From assembly GCA_945897515.1 (NCBI GenBank), contig CAMDFO010000026.1, forward strand, positions 1 to 57,075: a stretch of 57,075 nucleotides of DNA, in the 5' to 3' direction. Source of the DNA: Rhodoplanes serenus (GTDB lineage Bacteria; Pseudomonadota; Alphaproteobacteria; Rhizobiales; Xanthobacteraceae). Below are positions 47,771 through 56,714 of this stretch, piece by piece (positions within the stretch are counted from its first letter, which is position 1; every line of letters begins with the position of its first letter). The notes beneath the pieces were generated by a model. It was not told the DNA's origin. It worked only from the letters and a program-made list of their open reading frames with translations, and did no database searches. The position numbers and the translations under genes were made by a program.

Positions 47771-48438
47771 TGAAGCCGGGAATTTCGATCGACGCAGTGG
47801 CTTCGCCGACGCAGGAGTTTTTCGAGCGCGCGCGCGCGCGGCTCAATCTCGATGTGCCGGCGGCGCTGCACGATCCCACGGCGCCGGCGGTCCGGGGCGA
47901 TCTCGATCTCGAGCCGGAGCTTTGGGAGAAGACCGGCTCGAAGGCGACCAAGCCTGCGGCCGTGCTGGTTCCGGTGATCGAGCGCCGCGAGCCGACCGTG
48001 CTGCTCACGATGCGCACCCCGGACCTGCGAAGCCACTCCGGCCAGATCGCGTTCCCCGGCGGCAAGATCGACTCAACCGACGCCAGTCCGCTGGCCGCGG
48101 CGCTGCGTGAAGCGGACGAGGAAATTGCCCTCGACCCGCGTTTCATCGACCCGATCGGCTATCTCGATCTCTATCTGACGTTTTCGGGCTATCGCATTCT
48201 GCCGGTGCTGGCGCGCGTCGATCCGGATTACCGGATCACGGTCAACCCGTCCGAAGTCGCGGAGGCATTCGAGGTACCGCTCGAATTCCTGATGGAGCCG
48301 GGCAATCACCAGAAGCACAAGCGCGACTGGAAAGGCGTCGAGCGGCACTACTTCGCGATGCCGTTCGGGGAGCGTTACATCTGGGGCGTGACCGCCGGTA
48401 TCCTCCGGAACCTTTACGAGCGGATTTACAGCGCATGA
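47770..48438 (+). CDS. CoA pyrophosphatase (NudL-type NUDIX hydrolase)
   Basis: 222 residues. The family hallmark LLTMRTPDLRSHSGQIAFPGGKID precedes the Nudix helix DASPLAAALREADEEIAL. In this subfamily the first Glu of the Nudix box is normally an Asp, as here, and the final Gly is Ala (EEIAL). It cleaves CoA or acyl-CoA to 3'-phosphoadenosine 5'-phosphate and (acyl)phosphopantetheine. Start by TGATG overlap with DUF1285; stop overlaps the DUF6111 start (ATGA). Confidence 0.93.
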   Translation: MKPGISIDAVASPTQEFFERARARLNLDVPAALHDPTAPAVRGDLDLEPELWEKTGSKATKPAAVLVPVIERREPTVLLTMRTPDLRSHSGQIAFPGGKIDSTDASPLAAALREADEEIALDPRFIDPIGYLDLYLTFSGYRILPVLARVDPDYRITVNPSEVAEAFEVPLEFLMEPGNHQKHKRDWKGVERHYFAMPFGERYIWGVTAGILRNLYERIYSA

Positions 48439-48701
48439 TACGTCCCGTCTTGACCGAGCTCGCGCTGTTCCTGACGCCCTTCGTGGTGTTTGCGTTCTTT
48501 CTGTGGATCACCAAGAGCACGGTGTTCGATCGCGCGTCGTGGCCGACCAAGACCGTCGCCACGCTGACCATCGTCGCGCTAGTGCTGATGATCGGGAGCT
48601 TTCTGGTGCTGACGCACTTTTCCGGCGCGCCGCCCGGTACGACCTATATCCCGGCGCACATCGACGAGCGCGGCAATTTCGTGCCGGGGGAGCTTCGGTG
48701 A
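48435..48701 (+). CDS. DUF6111-like small membrane protein
   Basis: 88 residues with two predicted helices (about 7-26, LALFLTPFVVFAFFLWI, and 38-60, TVATLTIVALVLMIGSFLVLTHF) and a soluble tail containing PPGTTYIPAHIDERGNFVPGEL, which I associate with DUF6111 in alphaproteobacterial nudL-cca operons. Function unknown. It overlaps both neighbours by four bases (ATGA with nudL, GTGA with cca), so it is translated as part of the operon. Confidence 0.88.
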   Translation: MIRPVLTELALFLTPFVVFAFFLWITKSTVFDRASWPTKTVATLTIVALVLMIGSFLVLTHFSGAPPGTTYIPAHIDERGNFVPGELR

Positions 48702-49930
48702 GCGCCGGTTCGCTCCGCGACGCGGCCTGGCTGCGCGAGGAGCCGCTGGCGCGCCTGATGGGCGTGCTTGACCGCGACGGCGAGGAGGCGCGCGTGGTCG
48801 GCGGCGCGGTGCGCAACGCCCTGCTGGGCGAACCGATCGGGGATGTCGACCTTGCCACCACGGCCCCGCCCGACGAGGTGATCCGGCGTGCCAAGGCTAC
48901 CGGTTTCAAACCGGTGCCGACCGGGATCGACCACGGCACCGTGACGGTCGTGGTGGACAGCCATCCATTCGAGGTCACGACACTGCGGCAGGATGTCGAG
49001 ACCTTCGGCCGCCACGCCAAGGTGGCGTTCGGCCGCGACTGGAAGGCGGACGCCGGGCGGCGCGATTTCACCATGAACGCACTGTCTTGCTCCGCCGACG
49101 GCACGGTGCATGATTATGTCGGAGGGATCAGCGATCTCGAAGCGCGCCGCGTGCGGTTCATCGGACGTGCCGACCAGAGGATCGCCGAGGATTATCTGCG
49201 CATCCTGCGGTTCTTCCGTTTCCATGCCGCGTATGGCCGCGGCGAGCTTGATCCGGAGGGCGTGCGCGCCTGCATCGCCGGCCGCGGCGGCCTCGATCAA
49301 TTGTCGCGCGAACGGGTGCGGATGGAACTGCTCAAGCTGCTGATTGCGCCGCATGCCGTGCCGGTGCTCGCCACCATGAGCGAGGCCGGGCTTTTACTGT
49401 CCCTGTTCGGTGGCGTGTCTCATCTCGCGAGCTTTGCCAACATGGGCAAGGTCGAGGCCGCCATCGGTGCGCCGAACGATCCGGTGCAGCGCCTCGGCGC
49501 CCTGGGTGTGTGGGTGGTCGAGGACGCCGAGCGGCTGTGGCGGCGGTTGCGCCTGACCAACGCCGAGCACGAGCGCTTGGTCTCGATGGGCGACGGCTGG
49601 TGGCGGGTATCGCCGGCGGACGAGCAGGCAGGCCGGGCTTTGCTTTATCGGTTGGGGCCGGAGCGCTTCCTCGATCGCGTGCTGATCGCGTGGACGCGCT
49701 CGCCATCGGGCGACCGCGATCCGGCGTGGCACGATCTCGCGATGCTGCCGGCGCGCTGGGTGGCGCCGGTATTTCCGTTGAAGGCTGCCGATTTTCTCAA
49801 GCGCGGTGTCGAGAAGAGCCCCGCCCTGGGGAAGGCCCTGCGAGACGCTGAGGCGGCGTGGATCGCTGCGGATTTCCCCGCGGATGACATTGCGGTGGCT
49901 GCGATTGCCGACGCAGCGGCAAAAGGCTGA
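48698..49930 (+). CDS. cca: CCA tRNA nucleotidyltransferase (class II)
   Basis: 410 residues from a GTG start that overlaps the DUF6111 stop (GTGA). The nucleotidyltransferase motif VVGGAVRNALLGEPIGDVDLATT has the catalytic Asp49 and Asp51; RRDFTMNALS and EDYLRILRFFRF are the second and third conserved blocks of bacterial class II enzymes. It adds or repairs the 3'-terminal CCA of tRNAs. It lacks the HD domain of the E. coli enzyme, as is normal for alphaproteobacteria. Convergent with the outer-membrane gene, 6 bases apart. Confidence 0.97.
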   Translation: MSAGSLRDAAWLREEPLARLMGVLDRDGEEARVVGGAVRNALLGEPIGDVDLATTAPPDEVIRRAKATGFKPVPTGIDHGTVTVVVDSHPFEVTTLRQDVETFGRHAKVAFGRDWKADAGRRDFTMNALSCSADGTVHDYVGGISDLEARRVRFIGRADQRIAEDYLRILRFFRFHAAYGRGELDPEGVRACIAGRGGLDQLSRERVRMELLKLLIAPHAVPVLATMSEAGLLLSLFGGVSHLASFANMGKVEAAIGAPNDPVQRLGALGVWVVEDAERLWRRLRLTNAEHERLVSMGDGWWRVSPADEQAGRALLYRLGPERFLDRVLIAWTRSPSGDRDPAWHDLAMLPARWVAPVFPLKAADFLKRGVEKSPALGKALRDAEAAWIAADFPADDIAVAAIADAAAKG

Positions 49931-49936
49931 GCCAGC

Positions 49937-50728
49937 CTATTTCCCCGAACCGAATTTATAGCTCAGGCCGAAGCGAATGATGTTGGCCGTCAGGCGCGAG
50001 CTCAGGGACTCCGAGGCGGAATAGCCGGCGATCGGTGTGTTGGCGTTGGCCTTGCCGAGATCGACGTAGAGATATTCGACCTTTGTGGTCAGGTTCGGCA
50101 CCACGATCCATTCTGTGCCCGCGCCCAGCGTCCAGCCGATTCGGGTCTGCGATGCCGAGGCACTCAACCCGCCGATATTGGCCGTGCCTTCGCCCGTACC
50201 GTCGTTCAGTTGCGGGGACGACAGCGTGAGGCCGCCAGTTCCATAGACCATCCAGCGGTCGAACACGTAGCCCACGCGGGGGCGCACGGTGGCGACGCTG
50301 CCGGGCAGCGAGCCGGCTCCGAAATTGGAGGCGCCGGTCAATCCGAGGTGGTTGATATCGGCTCCCAGGCCAAACAGCCGCTGCCCGTGCAACCAGTTGT
50401 GGCCCAGTTGCACGCCTGTGACGGCGTTCGGCGTCAATGCGGGTTGATGGCCGGGGGTGAAGATGCCGGCGGCCGGATACGCTCCTGGCGTCCTCTTGCT
50501 GCTGCCTGCGTCCCATGCCGTCGCGGCGTGGCCCCACGCACCGCCGGTGTTCGGGCCGCCATAGAATCCGCCCCAGTCGTAGGCCAGCGCTGTTGCGGGC
50601 TTATAGCCGGAGGTCTCGTCCGTCAGATCGACGGCGAGCGCGACCGGGCTGGAACCGGCGACAACGATGAATGCGAGCGCGGCACAGCGCACGAGCAACT
50701 CTCCCTGTGAGTAACTCACGAACTGCAC
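49937..50728 (-). CDS. Outer-membrane beta-barrel protein (Omp25/31, RopB-like)
   Basis: 263 residues with a signal sequence (FIVVAGSSPVALAVD). The mature part begins YDWGGFYGGPNTGGAWG and runs as alternating strands with RPRVGYVFDRWMVYGTGGLTLSS, TLGAGTEWIVVPNLTTKVEYLYVDLG and a C-terminal RLTANIIRFGLSYKFGSGK, the typical strand pattern of small porin-like Omp25/31 proteins (eight strands). The C-terminus is not a Phe but ends GK after YKFG. The N-terminal start is uncertain (signal region residues 1-33). Role: outer-membrane structure or permeability. Confidence 0.85.
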   Translation of the reverse strand: MQFVSYSQGELLVRCAALAFIVVAGSSPVALAVDLTDETSGYKPATALAYDWGGFYGGPNTGGAWGHAATAWDAGSSKRTPGAYPAAGIFTPGHQPALTPNAVTGVQLGHNWLHGQRLFGLGADINHLGLTGASNFGAGSLPGSVATVRPRVGYVFDRWMVYGTGGLTLSSPQLNDGTGEGTANIGGLSASASQTRIGWTLGAGTEWIVVPNLTTKVEYLYVDLGKANANTPIAGYSASESLSSRLTANIIRFGLSYKFGSGK

Positions 50729-50779
50729 TGACGACTCAGATACTTAGCATAAAACTCCAAGTGGCTGAATTGTGGAAAA

Positions 50780-50807
50780 GGCCGCCCGGAACAGCGGCCG
50801 GGCGGCC
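50780..50807 (-). terminator. Intrinsic terminator after the Bug-lyase-Bug operon
   Basis: Nine-base stem GGCCGCCCG / CGGGCGGCC with a ten-base loop, followed on the minus strand by TTTTCCACAATTC. It lies 30 bases after the Bug gene stop at 50837 and before the outer-membrane gene start at 50728. Confidence 0.75.
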
Positions 50808-50836
50808 GTAAGAAGCCAGGCTTTCCGGCCTTTGGT

Positions 50837-51823
50837 TCAATCCAGCGGCGGGATTTTCGCAGCGTCGACCACCACCCGCCAGCGCGCCACTTCGGCGTTC
50901 AGCATCGCCTTTGCCTGGGCGGATGTGGAGCTCTTTGCAATCAGCCCCATCCCGGTGATGCGCCGGGTCACCTCGGGCTTCTGAACGATCTTTTGCAGGG
51001 TCTCGCTCAACCTGGTGGCGATCGCAGGTGGCGTCCCCGTGCGTACCGCCACGATTACCAATGCTTCCTGGGCAAAATCCTTGACCCCGACCTCGGCGAA
51101 GATCGGCACGTCCGGCAATTGCGGGACCCGTGCCAGGCAGGTGCTGGCGAGGCCGCGCATCTGGCCGCCTTGCACCACCGGGATTGCGGTCGCCACCGCC
51201 TCGAACGACAGCGAGAGGTGGCCGCCGAGCAGATCGTTGATGACCTGGGCCTGACCGCGATAGGGCACGTGCACCAGGTCGACGCCGGCGCGCGACTTGA
51301 ACAGCTCGCCGATCAGATGGCCTGCGGTGCCGACGCCGGGCGAGCCGAACGACAGCGCGCCGGGCCGCCGCTTGGCCTCCGCAACCAGATCGGGGATCGA
51401 CTTGATCGGGCTGTTGGCCGGAACGATCAGCACGTTGCAGGACGCGTAAGCCGTCGAGAGCGGGATGAAATCCCGTTCCGGATCGAACTTCAGATTTTTG
51501 TACAGCACCTTGTTGGTGGCCATGTTGCCCGACGTGCCGAAGAACAGCGTGTACCCGTCGGCCGGCTGCTCCAGCACGTGCATCGCGGCGATGTTGCCGC
51601 CGGCCCCGCCGCGATTTTCGATGATGACGTTCTGTCCGAGCTCCTTGCTCAGCTCTTCGGAAACGACTCGCCCGATGACGTCCGGCGAGCCACCCGCCGC
51701 AAACGGGATCACCATGGTCAACGGTTTGGTCGGATAATTCTGCGCCGCCGCCGGATGCGCCAGCATGGCGGCGGAGAAAGCGACTGCGCTCAGTCGCGCG
51801 GCCAGCCGGTGGAATGCAGACAT
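50837..51823 (-). CDS. Bug/TctC-family solute-binding protein (operon with lyase)
   Basis: 328 residues with a signal peptide cut near HPAAAQ. Motifs: YPTKPLTMVIPFAAGGSPDVIGR, VIIENRGGAGGNIAAMHVL, LKFDPERDFIPLS, FGSPGVGTAGHLIGELFK, VPYRGQAQVINDLLGG. A GGGAGGGG site sits 3 bases before the ATG. Third gene of the operon Bug - PEP-mutase/isocitrate-lyase-like - Bug, 19 bases after the lyase. It ends before a strong terminator. Confidence 0.93.
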   Translation of the reverse strand: MSAFHRLAARLSAVAFSAAMLAHPAAAQNYPTKPLTMVIPFAAGGSPDVIGRVVSEELSKELGQNVIIENRGGAGGNIAAMHVLEQPADGYTLFFGTSGNMATNKVLYKNLKFDPERDFIPLSTAYASCNVLIVPANSPIKSIPDLVAEAKRRPGALSFGSPGVGTAGHLIGELFKSRAGVDLVHVPYRGQAQVINDLLGGHLSLSFEAVATAIPVVQGGQMRGLASTCLARVPQLPDVPIFAEVGVKDFAQEALVIVAVRTGTPPAIATRLSETLQKIVQKPEVTRRITGMGLIAKSSTSAQAKAMLNAEVARWRVVVDAAKIPPLD

Positions 51824-51842
51824 TGTCCCCTCCCGTTTCAGT

Positions 51843-52685
51843 TCAGCGAAACCGATCCTCGATCTTCGCCCAATCCTCGAAGCCGACGATCGATTTGTAT
51901 TCCTCGAAGCCAACGCCCTTGCCGATAAAGCTGATGTCATCCTTGGCGAGCTTTTCGAGCACGCCTTGCATGGTGCGCACGGCATGCATCAATAGCGAGA
52001 TGCCGTAGATCCCGATCTTGAAGCCCATCTCGGCAAGTTCGGATGGCTTCAGGATCGGCGTGCGGCCGCCCTCAAGCATGTTGGCCATCTGCGGCACGTC
52101 GAACTTGCGGGCGATCTGTTCCAGCTCCTTCACGTCATGCGGCGACTCGATGAAGATGCCGTCGGCTCCTGCGGCAAGATATTTCTCGGCCCGGCGATAG
52201 GCTTCGTCGAGCCCGTGGACATCGCGCGCATCGGTGCGGGCCAGGATGAACGTATCGGGATTGATCCGGTTCTGCGTGACGGCTCGGATCTTGGCTTCCA
52301 TCTCCGCGGCGGGGATCACATCCTTGCCGGCGATGTGGCCGCAGCGCTTGGGCGCGACCTGATCCTCGAACATGATCGCACCGGCGCCGAGCCGCTCGTA
52401 GGTGTGCAGCACATGGACGATGTTCTTGACGTCTCCGTAGCCATTGTCGCCGTCGACCATGAACGGCAGGCTGCTCGCCGCCGCCACGTCGCGCACTGCC
52501 GACGAAATCTCGCCGAGTTGCACGAGCCCGATGTCGGGCAGGCCCCAGCGCGCGCCGATCATCGGGAAGCCGCCGGTGAAATAGGCCTTGAAGCCGGCGC
52601 GCTGGATCAGCCGTGCGCTGATGGCGTCGTAGGCGCCCGCGAGGACCAGCGGGCGCTCGGAATTGAGCAGAGAACGAAAGCTCAT
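51843..52685 (-). CDS. Isocitrate lyase/PEP mutase superfamily enzyme
   Basis: 280 residues, about the length of 2-methylisocitrate lyase and oxaloacetate-decarboxylase-type members. Metal-binding DGDNGYGD at 78-85 and EDQVAPKRCGH at 107-117 (Cys115 in KRCGH, which marks lyase rather than phosphonate chemistry) are intact; Glu/Asp ligands follow in FILARTDARDV. It would cleave or decarboxylate a 2- to 4-carbon dicarboxylate side chain. It lies between two Bug binding proteins and overlaps the first (ATGA), so the same substrate is plausibly imported and cleaved. Substrate unknown. Confidence 0.92.
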   Translation of the reverse strand: MSFRSLLNSERPLVLAGAYDAISARLIQRAGFKAYFTGGFPMIGARWGLPDIGLVQLGEISSAVRDVAAASSLPFMVDGDNGYGDVKNIVHVLHTYERLGAGAIMFEDQVAPKRCGHIAGKDVIPAAEMEAKIRAVTQNRINPDTFILARTDARDVHGLDEAYRRAEKYLAAGADGIFIESPHDVKELEQIARKFDVPQMANMLEGGRTPILKPSELAEMGFKIGIYGISLLMHAVRTMQGVLEKLAKDDISFIGKGVGFEEYKSIVGFEDWAKIEDRFR

Positions 52686-53671
52686 TGCAGCTTGATCTTT
52701 CCGTCGCCGAGGATGCCCTTCCAGCGCGCGATGTCGTCGGCGAGCATTGTCTTCATGCCTTCCGATCCGGGCGCGGTCGGCGGCTCTGCGCCGGTCGCCG
52801 CTAGCTTGGCGATGGTGTCGGGCTCGGCCAGGACGGCGCGAAGCTCGGTGTCGAGCCGCTTGATCACGGCCTCCGGCGTTTTGGCTGGCGCCGCGAGCCC
52901 GAGCCAGGTGATGCCTTCGAAGCCCGGCACGCCGGACTCGGCGACGGTGGGAATGTCGGGCGCGAGCCGGGAGCGTTGCGACGTGGTGATGGCGAGACCC
53001 TTGAGCTTGCCCTGGCGGATCATCGGCAACGACCAGATGATGTTGTCGAACAGATACTGGATGCGGCCCTCCATCACGTCGGGCGCAGCCTGCACCCCGG
53101 TGCGATAGGGCACGTGCACCACGTCGATGCCGGTACGGGCCTTGAACAGCTCGCCGATCAAATGGGTGATCGTGCCGTTACCGCTCGAGCCGAACGACAG
53201 CTTGCCGGGATTGGCTTTGGCGTGGGCGATCAACTCCTGCACTGAATTCGCCGGGACCTTGGGGCTGACGATCAGCAGGTTCGGCAGGATGCCGGTGAGG
53301 CCGATCATCGCGAAGTCGCGGCTGTCGTAGTTCAGCGAGCCGGCCGGCTGGATCAGCGGCAGGATGACCTGCGCGCTGTTGGTGGTCATCAGGATGGTGT
53401 AACCGTCGGGCGAAGACTTCGCGACATAAGCCGTGCCGATTGCGCTGGCGGCGCCCACCTTGTTCTCTACCACCACCGGTTGGCCGAGCCGTGCGGATAA
53501 TTTTTCAGCGAGAACGCGGCCGATGGCGTCGGTGCCGCCGCCGGCTGCGAACGGCACCACCAGCGTGATGGTGCGCGTGGGCCAGGATTGGGCAGCGGCC
53601 GGCGTGGGAGCGAAGGTGGCCGCCGCGAAACAGCCGGCCACGGCGAGTAGAAATTTGCTTCGGATTGTCAC
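52682..53671 (-). CDS. Bug/TctC-family solute-binding protein (first gene of the lyase operon)
   Basis: 329 residues from a GTG with GGGAGGAT five bases upstream; the longer in-frame ATG at 53818 would cross a non-conserved leader and the region shared with the divergent DM13 gene. The signal peptide is cut near PAAAQ. Motifs: WPTRTITLVVPFAAGGGTDAIGR, VVVENKVGAASAIG, LNYDSRDFAMIG, FGSSGNGTITHLIGELFK, VPYRTGVQAAPDV, IPTVAESGVPGFEGITWLGL. Its stop overlaps the lyase start by four bases. Confidence 0.93.
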   Translation of the reverse strand: MTIRSKFLLAVAGCFAAATFAPTPAAAQSWPTRTITLVVPFAAGGGTDAIGRVLAEKLSARLGQPVVVENKVGAASAIGTAYVAKSSPDGYTILMTTNSAQVILPLIQPAGSLNYDSRDFAMIGLTGILPNLLIVSPKVPANSVQELIAHAKANPGKLSFGSSGNGTITHLIGELFKARTGIDVVHVPYRTGVQAAPDVMEGRIQYLFDNIIWSLPMIRQGKLKGLAITTSQRSRLAPDIPTVAESGVPGFEGITWLGLAAPAKTPEAVIKRLDTELRAVLAEPDTIAKLAATGAEPPTAPGSEGMKTMLADDIARWKGILGDGKIKLQ

Positions 53672-53856
53672 GCGATCCTCCCGCCAGTGCATTCTTGGCG
53701 GCATTCCATCCGCAATGGCGATGGCGGTCAATGGAGCCAGCCTGCGCGGGACGCCGGTCGCCGATGCAAAAGCGAACGTGACAATGCCTGACGGCCTCGT
53801 GAATGCAGCCACGCTCAATCAACGGTAGATTGCGAACGTTGACGGGGAAAACATCG

Positions 53857-54525
53857 ATGCGACGTTTGTGGCGCGGTTTGGCGATTTTCATTCTCGGCGG
53901 CGTGCTTGGCACCGGGTTCGGTGTTGCGCTTGGATTTTTCCTGTTCCCGTTCGTGTTTCCGCCGCCGCCGGCGATGGACGAGCTGACGCTTGCCGATGTG
54001 GCCCCCTTGAGCGCTCCGGCGACGCCGTCACTGGTCAGCCCGACGCAGCCCGCGCCGGTTATTGCCGACACCCCGGCGGCATCGCTGCCAAGCGCTCCGG
54101 CTGCTTCCACCCCACCGCCGGCCGCTCCGACGCCACCGCCGGCTGCGAGTGGGATGCCGGCCCCGCCGCCACCTGCTCCGATCGCAAGGGGGACCTTCAT
54201 TCACGCCAATCCTTCCGATCCGGTGCATTGGGGTCGCGGGACGGTCAGCGCCTACGAGCGCACCATCTTCCTGGAAAGCAACTTCGAAGTCGGACCCGGC
54301 CCGAAGTATCACGTCTATCTGGTGCCGCGTGCCGGGGTGCGGAACGAGGACCACGTCAACAAGTCGATGTTCGTCGATCTCGGGCGGCTGCGTGCGTTCA
54401 AGGGCAGCCAGCGCTACCCGGTCCCGGCCGGCGTGAACCTCAAGGACTACAAGAGCGTGGTGATCTGGTGCGAGCGGTTCGGCGTGCTGATCTCGCCGGC
54501 CGACCTGATGGTCGCGGGGCGCTGA
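53857..54525 (+). CDS. Membrane-anchored DM13-domain protein
   Basis: 222 residues. A cytoplasmic start MRRLWRG leads into one transmembrane helix (about 7-35). A proline/alanine-rich linker (about 45-115) follows, then a DM13 domain (about 118-222) with GTFIHANPSDPVHWGRGTVSAYE, FLESNFEVGPGPKYHVYLVP and the conserved Cys near the C-terminus in VVIWCERFGVLIS. DM13 domains are proposed to bind or transfer electrons via that Cys. The domain faces the periplasm by topology. Followed by a TSUP permease, 41 bases later. Confidence 0.85.
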   Translation: MRRLWRGLAIFILGGVLGTGFGVALGFFLFPFVFPPPPAMDELTLADVAPLSAPATPSLVSPTQPAPVIADTPAASLPSAPAASTPPPAAPTPPPAASGMPAPPPPAPIARGTFIHANPSDPVHWGRGTVSAYERTIFLESNFEVGPGPKYHVYLVPRAGVRNEDHVNKSMFVDLGRLRAFKGSQRYPVPAGVNLKDYKSVVIWCERFGVLISPADLMVAGR

Positions 54526-54566
54526 CGGGGACTGGTCGCGCCATCTGATCGCGTCTACGGTGCGTC

Positions 54567-55322
54567 GTGTTCTCCGCCTTCGACGACGTTACGATATGGC
54601 AGCTTGCGCTGGTCGCAGGCGTCGCGCTGTTTGCCTCGATCGTCGGCGGCGTCGCTGGCTACGGCACCGGTGCGTTGATGCCGCTGATCCTGGTGCCGAT
54701 CGTAGGTCCGCTCGCCGTGGTCCCGATCATCGCCACGTCGGGGCTGATGACCAACACCAGCCGCGTGTTTGCGTTTCTGCGCTACGTCGACTGGCGGCGC
54801 GTCGTGATCGCCTGCGCCGGCGCGATCCCGCCCTCTATCGTCACGGCCTACGGCTACACGTTCCTCACCGGCAGGGGCGCGCTGCTGGTGATCGGCTCCA
54901 TGCTGATGCTGACGGTGCCGCTGCGTTACCTGCTGCGGCGAAGTGCCGTGGTGCTCGGCGATCGCGGGCTGTTCGTCGGCAGCATGACTTACGGAACGGC
55001 CGTCGGCGGCACGGTGGGGGCGGGTGTCATTCTTCTGTCGGTGCTGATGGCTACCGGGCTCGAAGGCGCGGCGGTGATTGCGACCGATGCCGTGATCTCG
55101 ATCGTGATCGGTTTGGTCCGGCTGGCGGTGTTCGGCTCCGCCGGCGCGCTGACGCCGCAGGTGATCGCGTTTGCGCTGCTGATCGGCATCGTTGCGTTTC
55201 CCGGCGCGTTTCTCGCCCGCGCTTTCGTCAATCGGCTGCCGATCCGCGTGCATACCAAGATATTGGACGCCGTGGTGCTGCTCGGCGGCCTGTTCATGGT
55301 GATCGAGGCGTTCAGGCGTTAG
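54567..55322 (+). CDS. TauE/SafE (TSUP) family permease
   Basis: 251 residues from a GTG start, with about eight hydrophobic helices. The two halves repeat the pattern of the family: VGGVAGYGTGALMPLILVPIVG and VGGTVGAGVILLSVLMATGLEG. It probably exports sulfite, sulfoacetate or another organosulfonate or acid anion. The DM13 gene upstream in the same direction may form a unit with it. Convergent with hemF 11 bases apart. Confidence 0.88.
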   Translation: MFSAFDDVTIWQLALVAGVALFASIVGGVAGYGTGALMPLILVPIVGPLAVVPIIATSGLMTNTSRVFAFLRYVDWRRVVIACAGAIPPSIVTAYGYTFLTGRGALLVIGSMLMLTVPLRYLLRRSAVVLGDRGLFVGSMTYGTAVGGTVGAGVILLSVLMATGLEGAAVIATDAVISIVIGLVRLAVFGSAGALTPQVIAFALLIGIVAFPGAFLARAFVNRLPIRVHTKILDAVVLLGGLFMVIEAFRR

Positions 55323-55333
55323 CCGGGACAGGC

Positions 55334-56251
55334 TCAGGGCCACTTCACCACGGGCGGCATCGAGGACAGGATCGAGTCCACATTGCCGCCGGTTCGCAGG
55401 CCGAAGATCGTGCCGCGGTCGTAGAGCAGATTGAATTCGACATAGCGGCCGCGGCGCACCAGTTGCTCTTCGCGGTCGGCGTCGGTCCAAGACGTGGTGA
55501 AATTCCTCCGCACCAATTCGGGATAGATGTCCCGGAACGCCCGGCCGACGTCCTGCGTGAAGGCGAAGTCGGCGTCCCAATCGCCGCTGTCGAGATAGTC
55601 GTAAAAGATACCGCCGATGCCGCGCATTTCCTTGCGGTGCTTCAGATAGAAATAGTCGTCGCACCACGCCTTGAACTTGTCGTAGGGCGCGACGCCGGCA
55701 TGGGCGTCGCAGGCCGACTTCATCGCCGCATGGAACGACGCCGTGTCGGGGCCGTCCTGCGTGCGCCGGATGTCGAGCACCGGCGTGAGATCGGCGCCAC
55801 CGCCGAGCCAGGCCTTGGACGTGACGACCATGCGGGTGTTCATATGCACGGCTGGGACGTGCGGATTGTGCGGATGCGCGATCAGCGAAACGCCCGAGGC
55901 CCAGAAGCGGGGATCGGCGTCGGCGCCGGGAATCTCCTTGCGGAATTCGGGAGCGAATTCGCCGTGCACAGTCGAGACGTGGACCCCAACCTTCTCGAAC
56001 ACCCGACCGCGCATCATCGACATGACGCCGCCGCCGCCCGGCGCGCCAGTCGAGTCGGTGCGCTGCCAAGGTGTGCGGACGAACCGGCCGGCGATGCAGT
56101 CGGACAACGGCGCGGTGGTGGGCAGTGCGTCTTCGATGGCTTCAAGCTGGGCGCAGATGTCGTCGCGTAGCGCCTCGAACCAAGCGCGGGCGCGGGTCTG
56201 GCGGTCGTTCAGGACGACGGGATCGGGGAGGGGAGACGACATGATCGGCAT
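55334..56251 (-). CDS. hemF: Oxygen-dependent coproporphyrinogen III oxidase
   Basis: 305 residues from the start used (ATG 56251; an in-frame ATG at 56242 gives 302). Diagnostic segments: [84 protein letters not shown] and [34 protein letters not shown]. It decarboxylates coproporphyrinogen III to protoporphyrinogen IX with O2 in the cytoplasm, in heme synthesis. Its start follows the trmL stop after one base, so the two genes are co-transcribed. Confidence 0.97.
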   Translation of the reverse strand: MPIMSSPLPDPVVLNDRQTRARAWFEALRDDICAQLEAIEDALPTTAPLSDCIAGRFVRTPWQRTDSTGAPGGGGVMSMMRGRVFEKVGVHVSTVHGEFAPEFRKEIPGADADPRFWASGVSLIAHPHNPHVPAVHMNTRMVVTSKAWLGGGADLTPVLDIRRTQDGPDTASFHAAMKSACDAHAGVAPYDKFKAWCDDYFYLKHRKEMRGIGGIFYDYLDSGDWDADFAFTQDVGRAFRDIYPELVRRNFTTSWTDADREEQLVRRGRYVEFNLLYDRGTIFGLRTGGNVDSILSSMPPVVKWP

Positions 56252-56252
56252 T

Positions 56253-56714
56253 CTATCCGGAAGGAATGTTGCGCGTCTGGCGGACAGCCTCCCCCAATGC
56301 CATCGCCGCGGCCATCGCCACATTGATCGAGCGCAACCCTTCCCGCATCGGAATCGTCAGCCGTGCGTCGGCCGCCCCGTGGACATCGTCCGGCACGCCG
56401 GCGCTCTCCCGCCCGAATAGCAGCACGTCGTCCGGCCGATAGGTGTGGTCGAGATAGGACGCGGCTGCGGCGGTCGTAAAGAGAAGGAGCCGCGATCCGG
56501 CTCCTCGCCGCCAAGCTTCAAAGGCAGCCCACGAGCCATGCCGCTCGATCTTCACCTGATCGAGGTAATCCATGCCGGCGCGACGAAAGGCGCGGTCGGA
56601 TACGGGAAAGCCCGCCGGCTCGATAATGTGGGCTTCGACGCCGAGACAGGCGCAAAGCCGCAGAATCGTGCCGGTGTTCTGGGGGATATCGGGCTGATAG
56701 AGGGCGATCCGCAT
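56253..56714 (-). CDS. trmL: tRNA (cytidine(34)-2'-O)-methyltransferase TrmL
   Basis: 153 residues, the family's compact SPOUT length. [20 protein letters not shown] at the N-terminus, [11 protein letters not shown] near residue 98 and [23 protein letters not shown] form the trefoil-knot SAM site. It methylates the ribose of wobble C34/U34 of tRNA-Leu isoacceptors. The start at 56714 is chosen over 56750, since the extension is not conserved. Upstream gene of hemF. Divergent to petA across about 258 bases. Confidence 0.93.
   Translation of the reverse strand: MRIALYQPDIPQNTGTILRLCACLGVEAHIIEPAGFPVSDRAFRRAGMDYLDQVKIERHGSWAAFEAWRRGAGSRLLLFTTAAAASYLDHTYRPDDVLLFGRESAGVPDDVHGAADARLTIPMREGLRSINVAMAAAMALGEAVRQTRNIPSG

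Noticed and set aside
54555..56170. Overlapping long frames on both strands through the TSUP and hemF genes
   Set aside because: They cross the convergent gene ends and lack motifs; TSUP and hemF are unambiguous.
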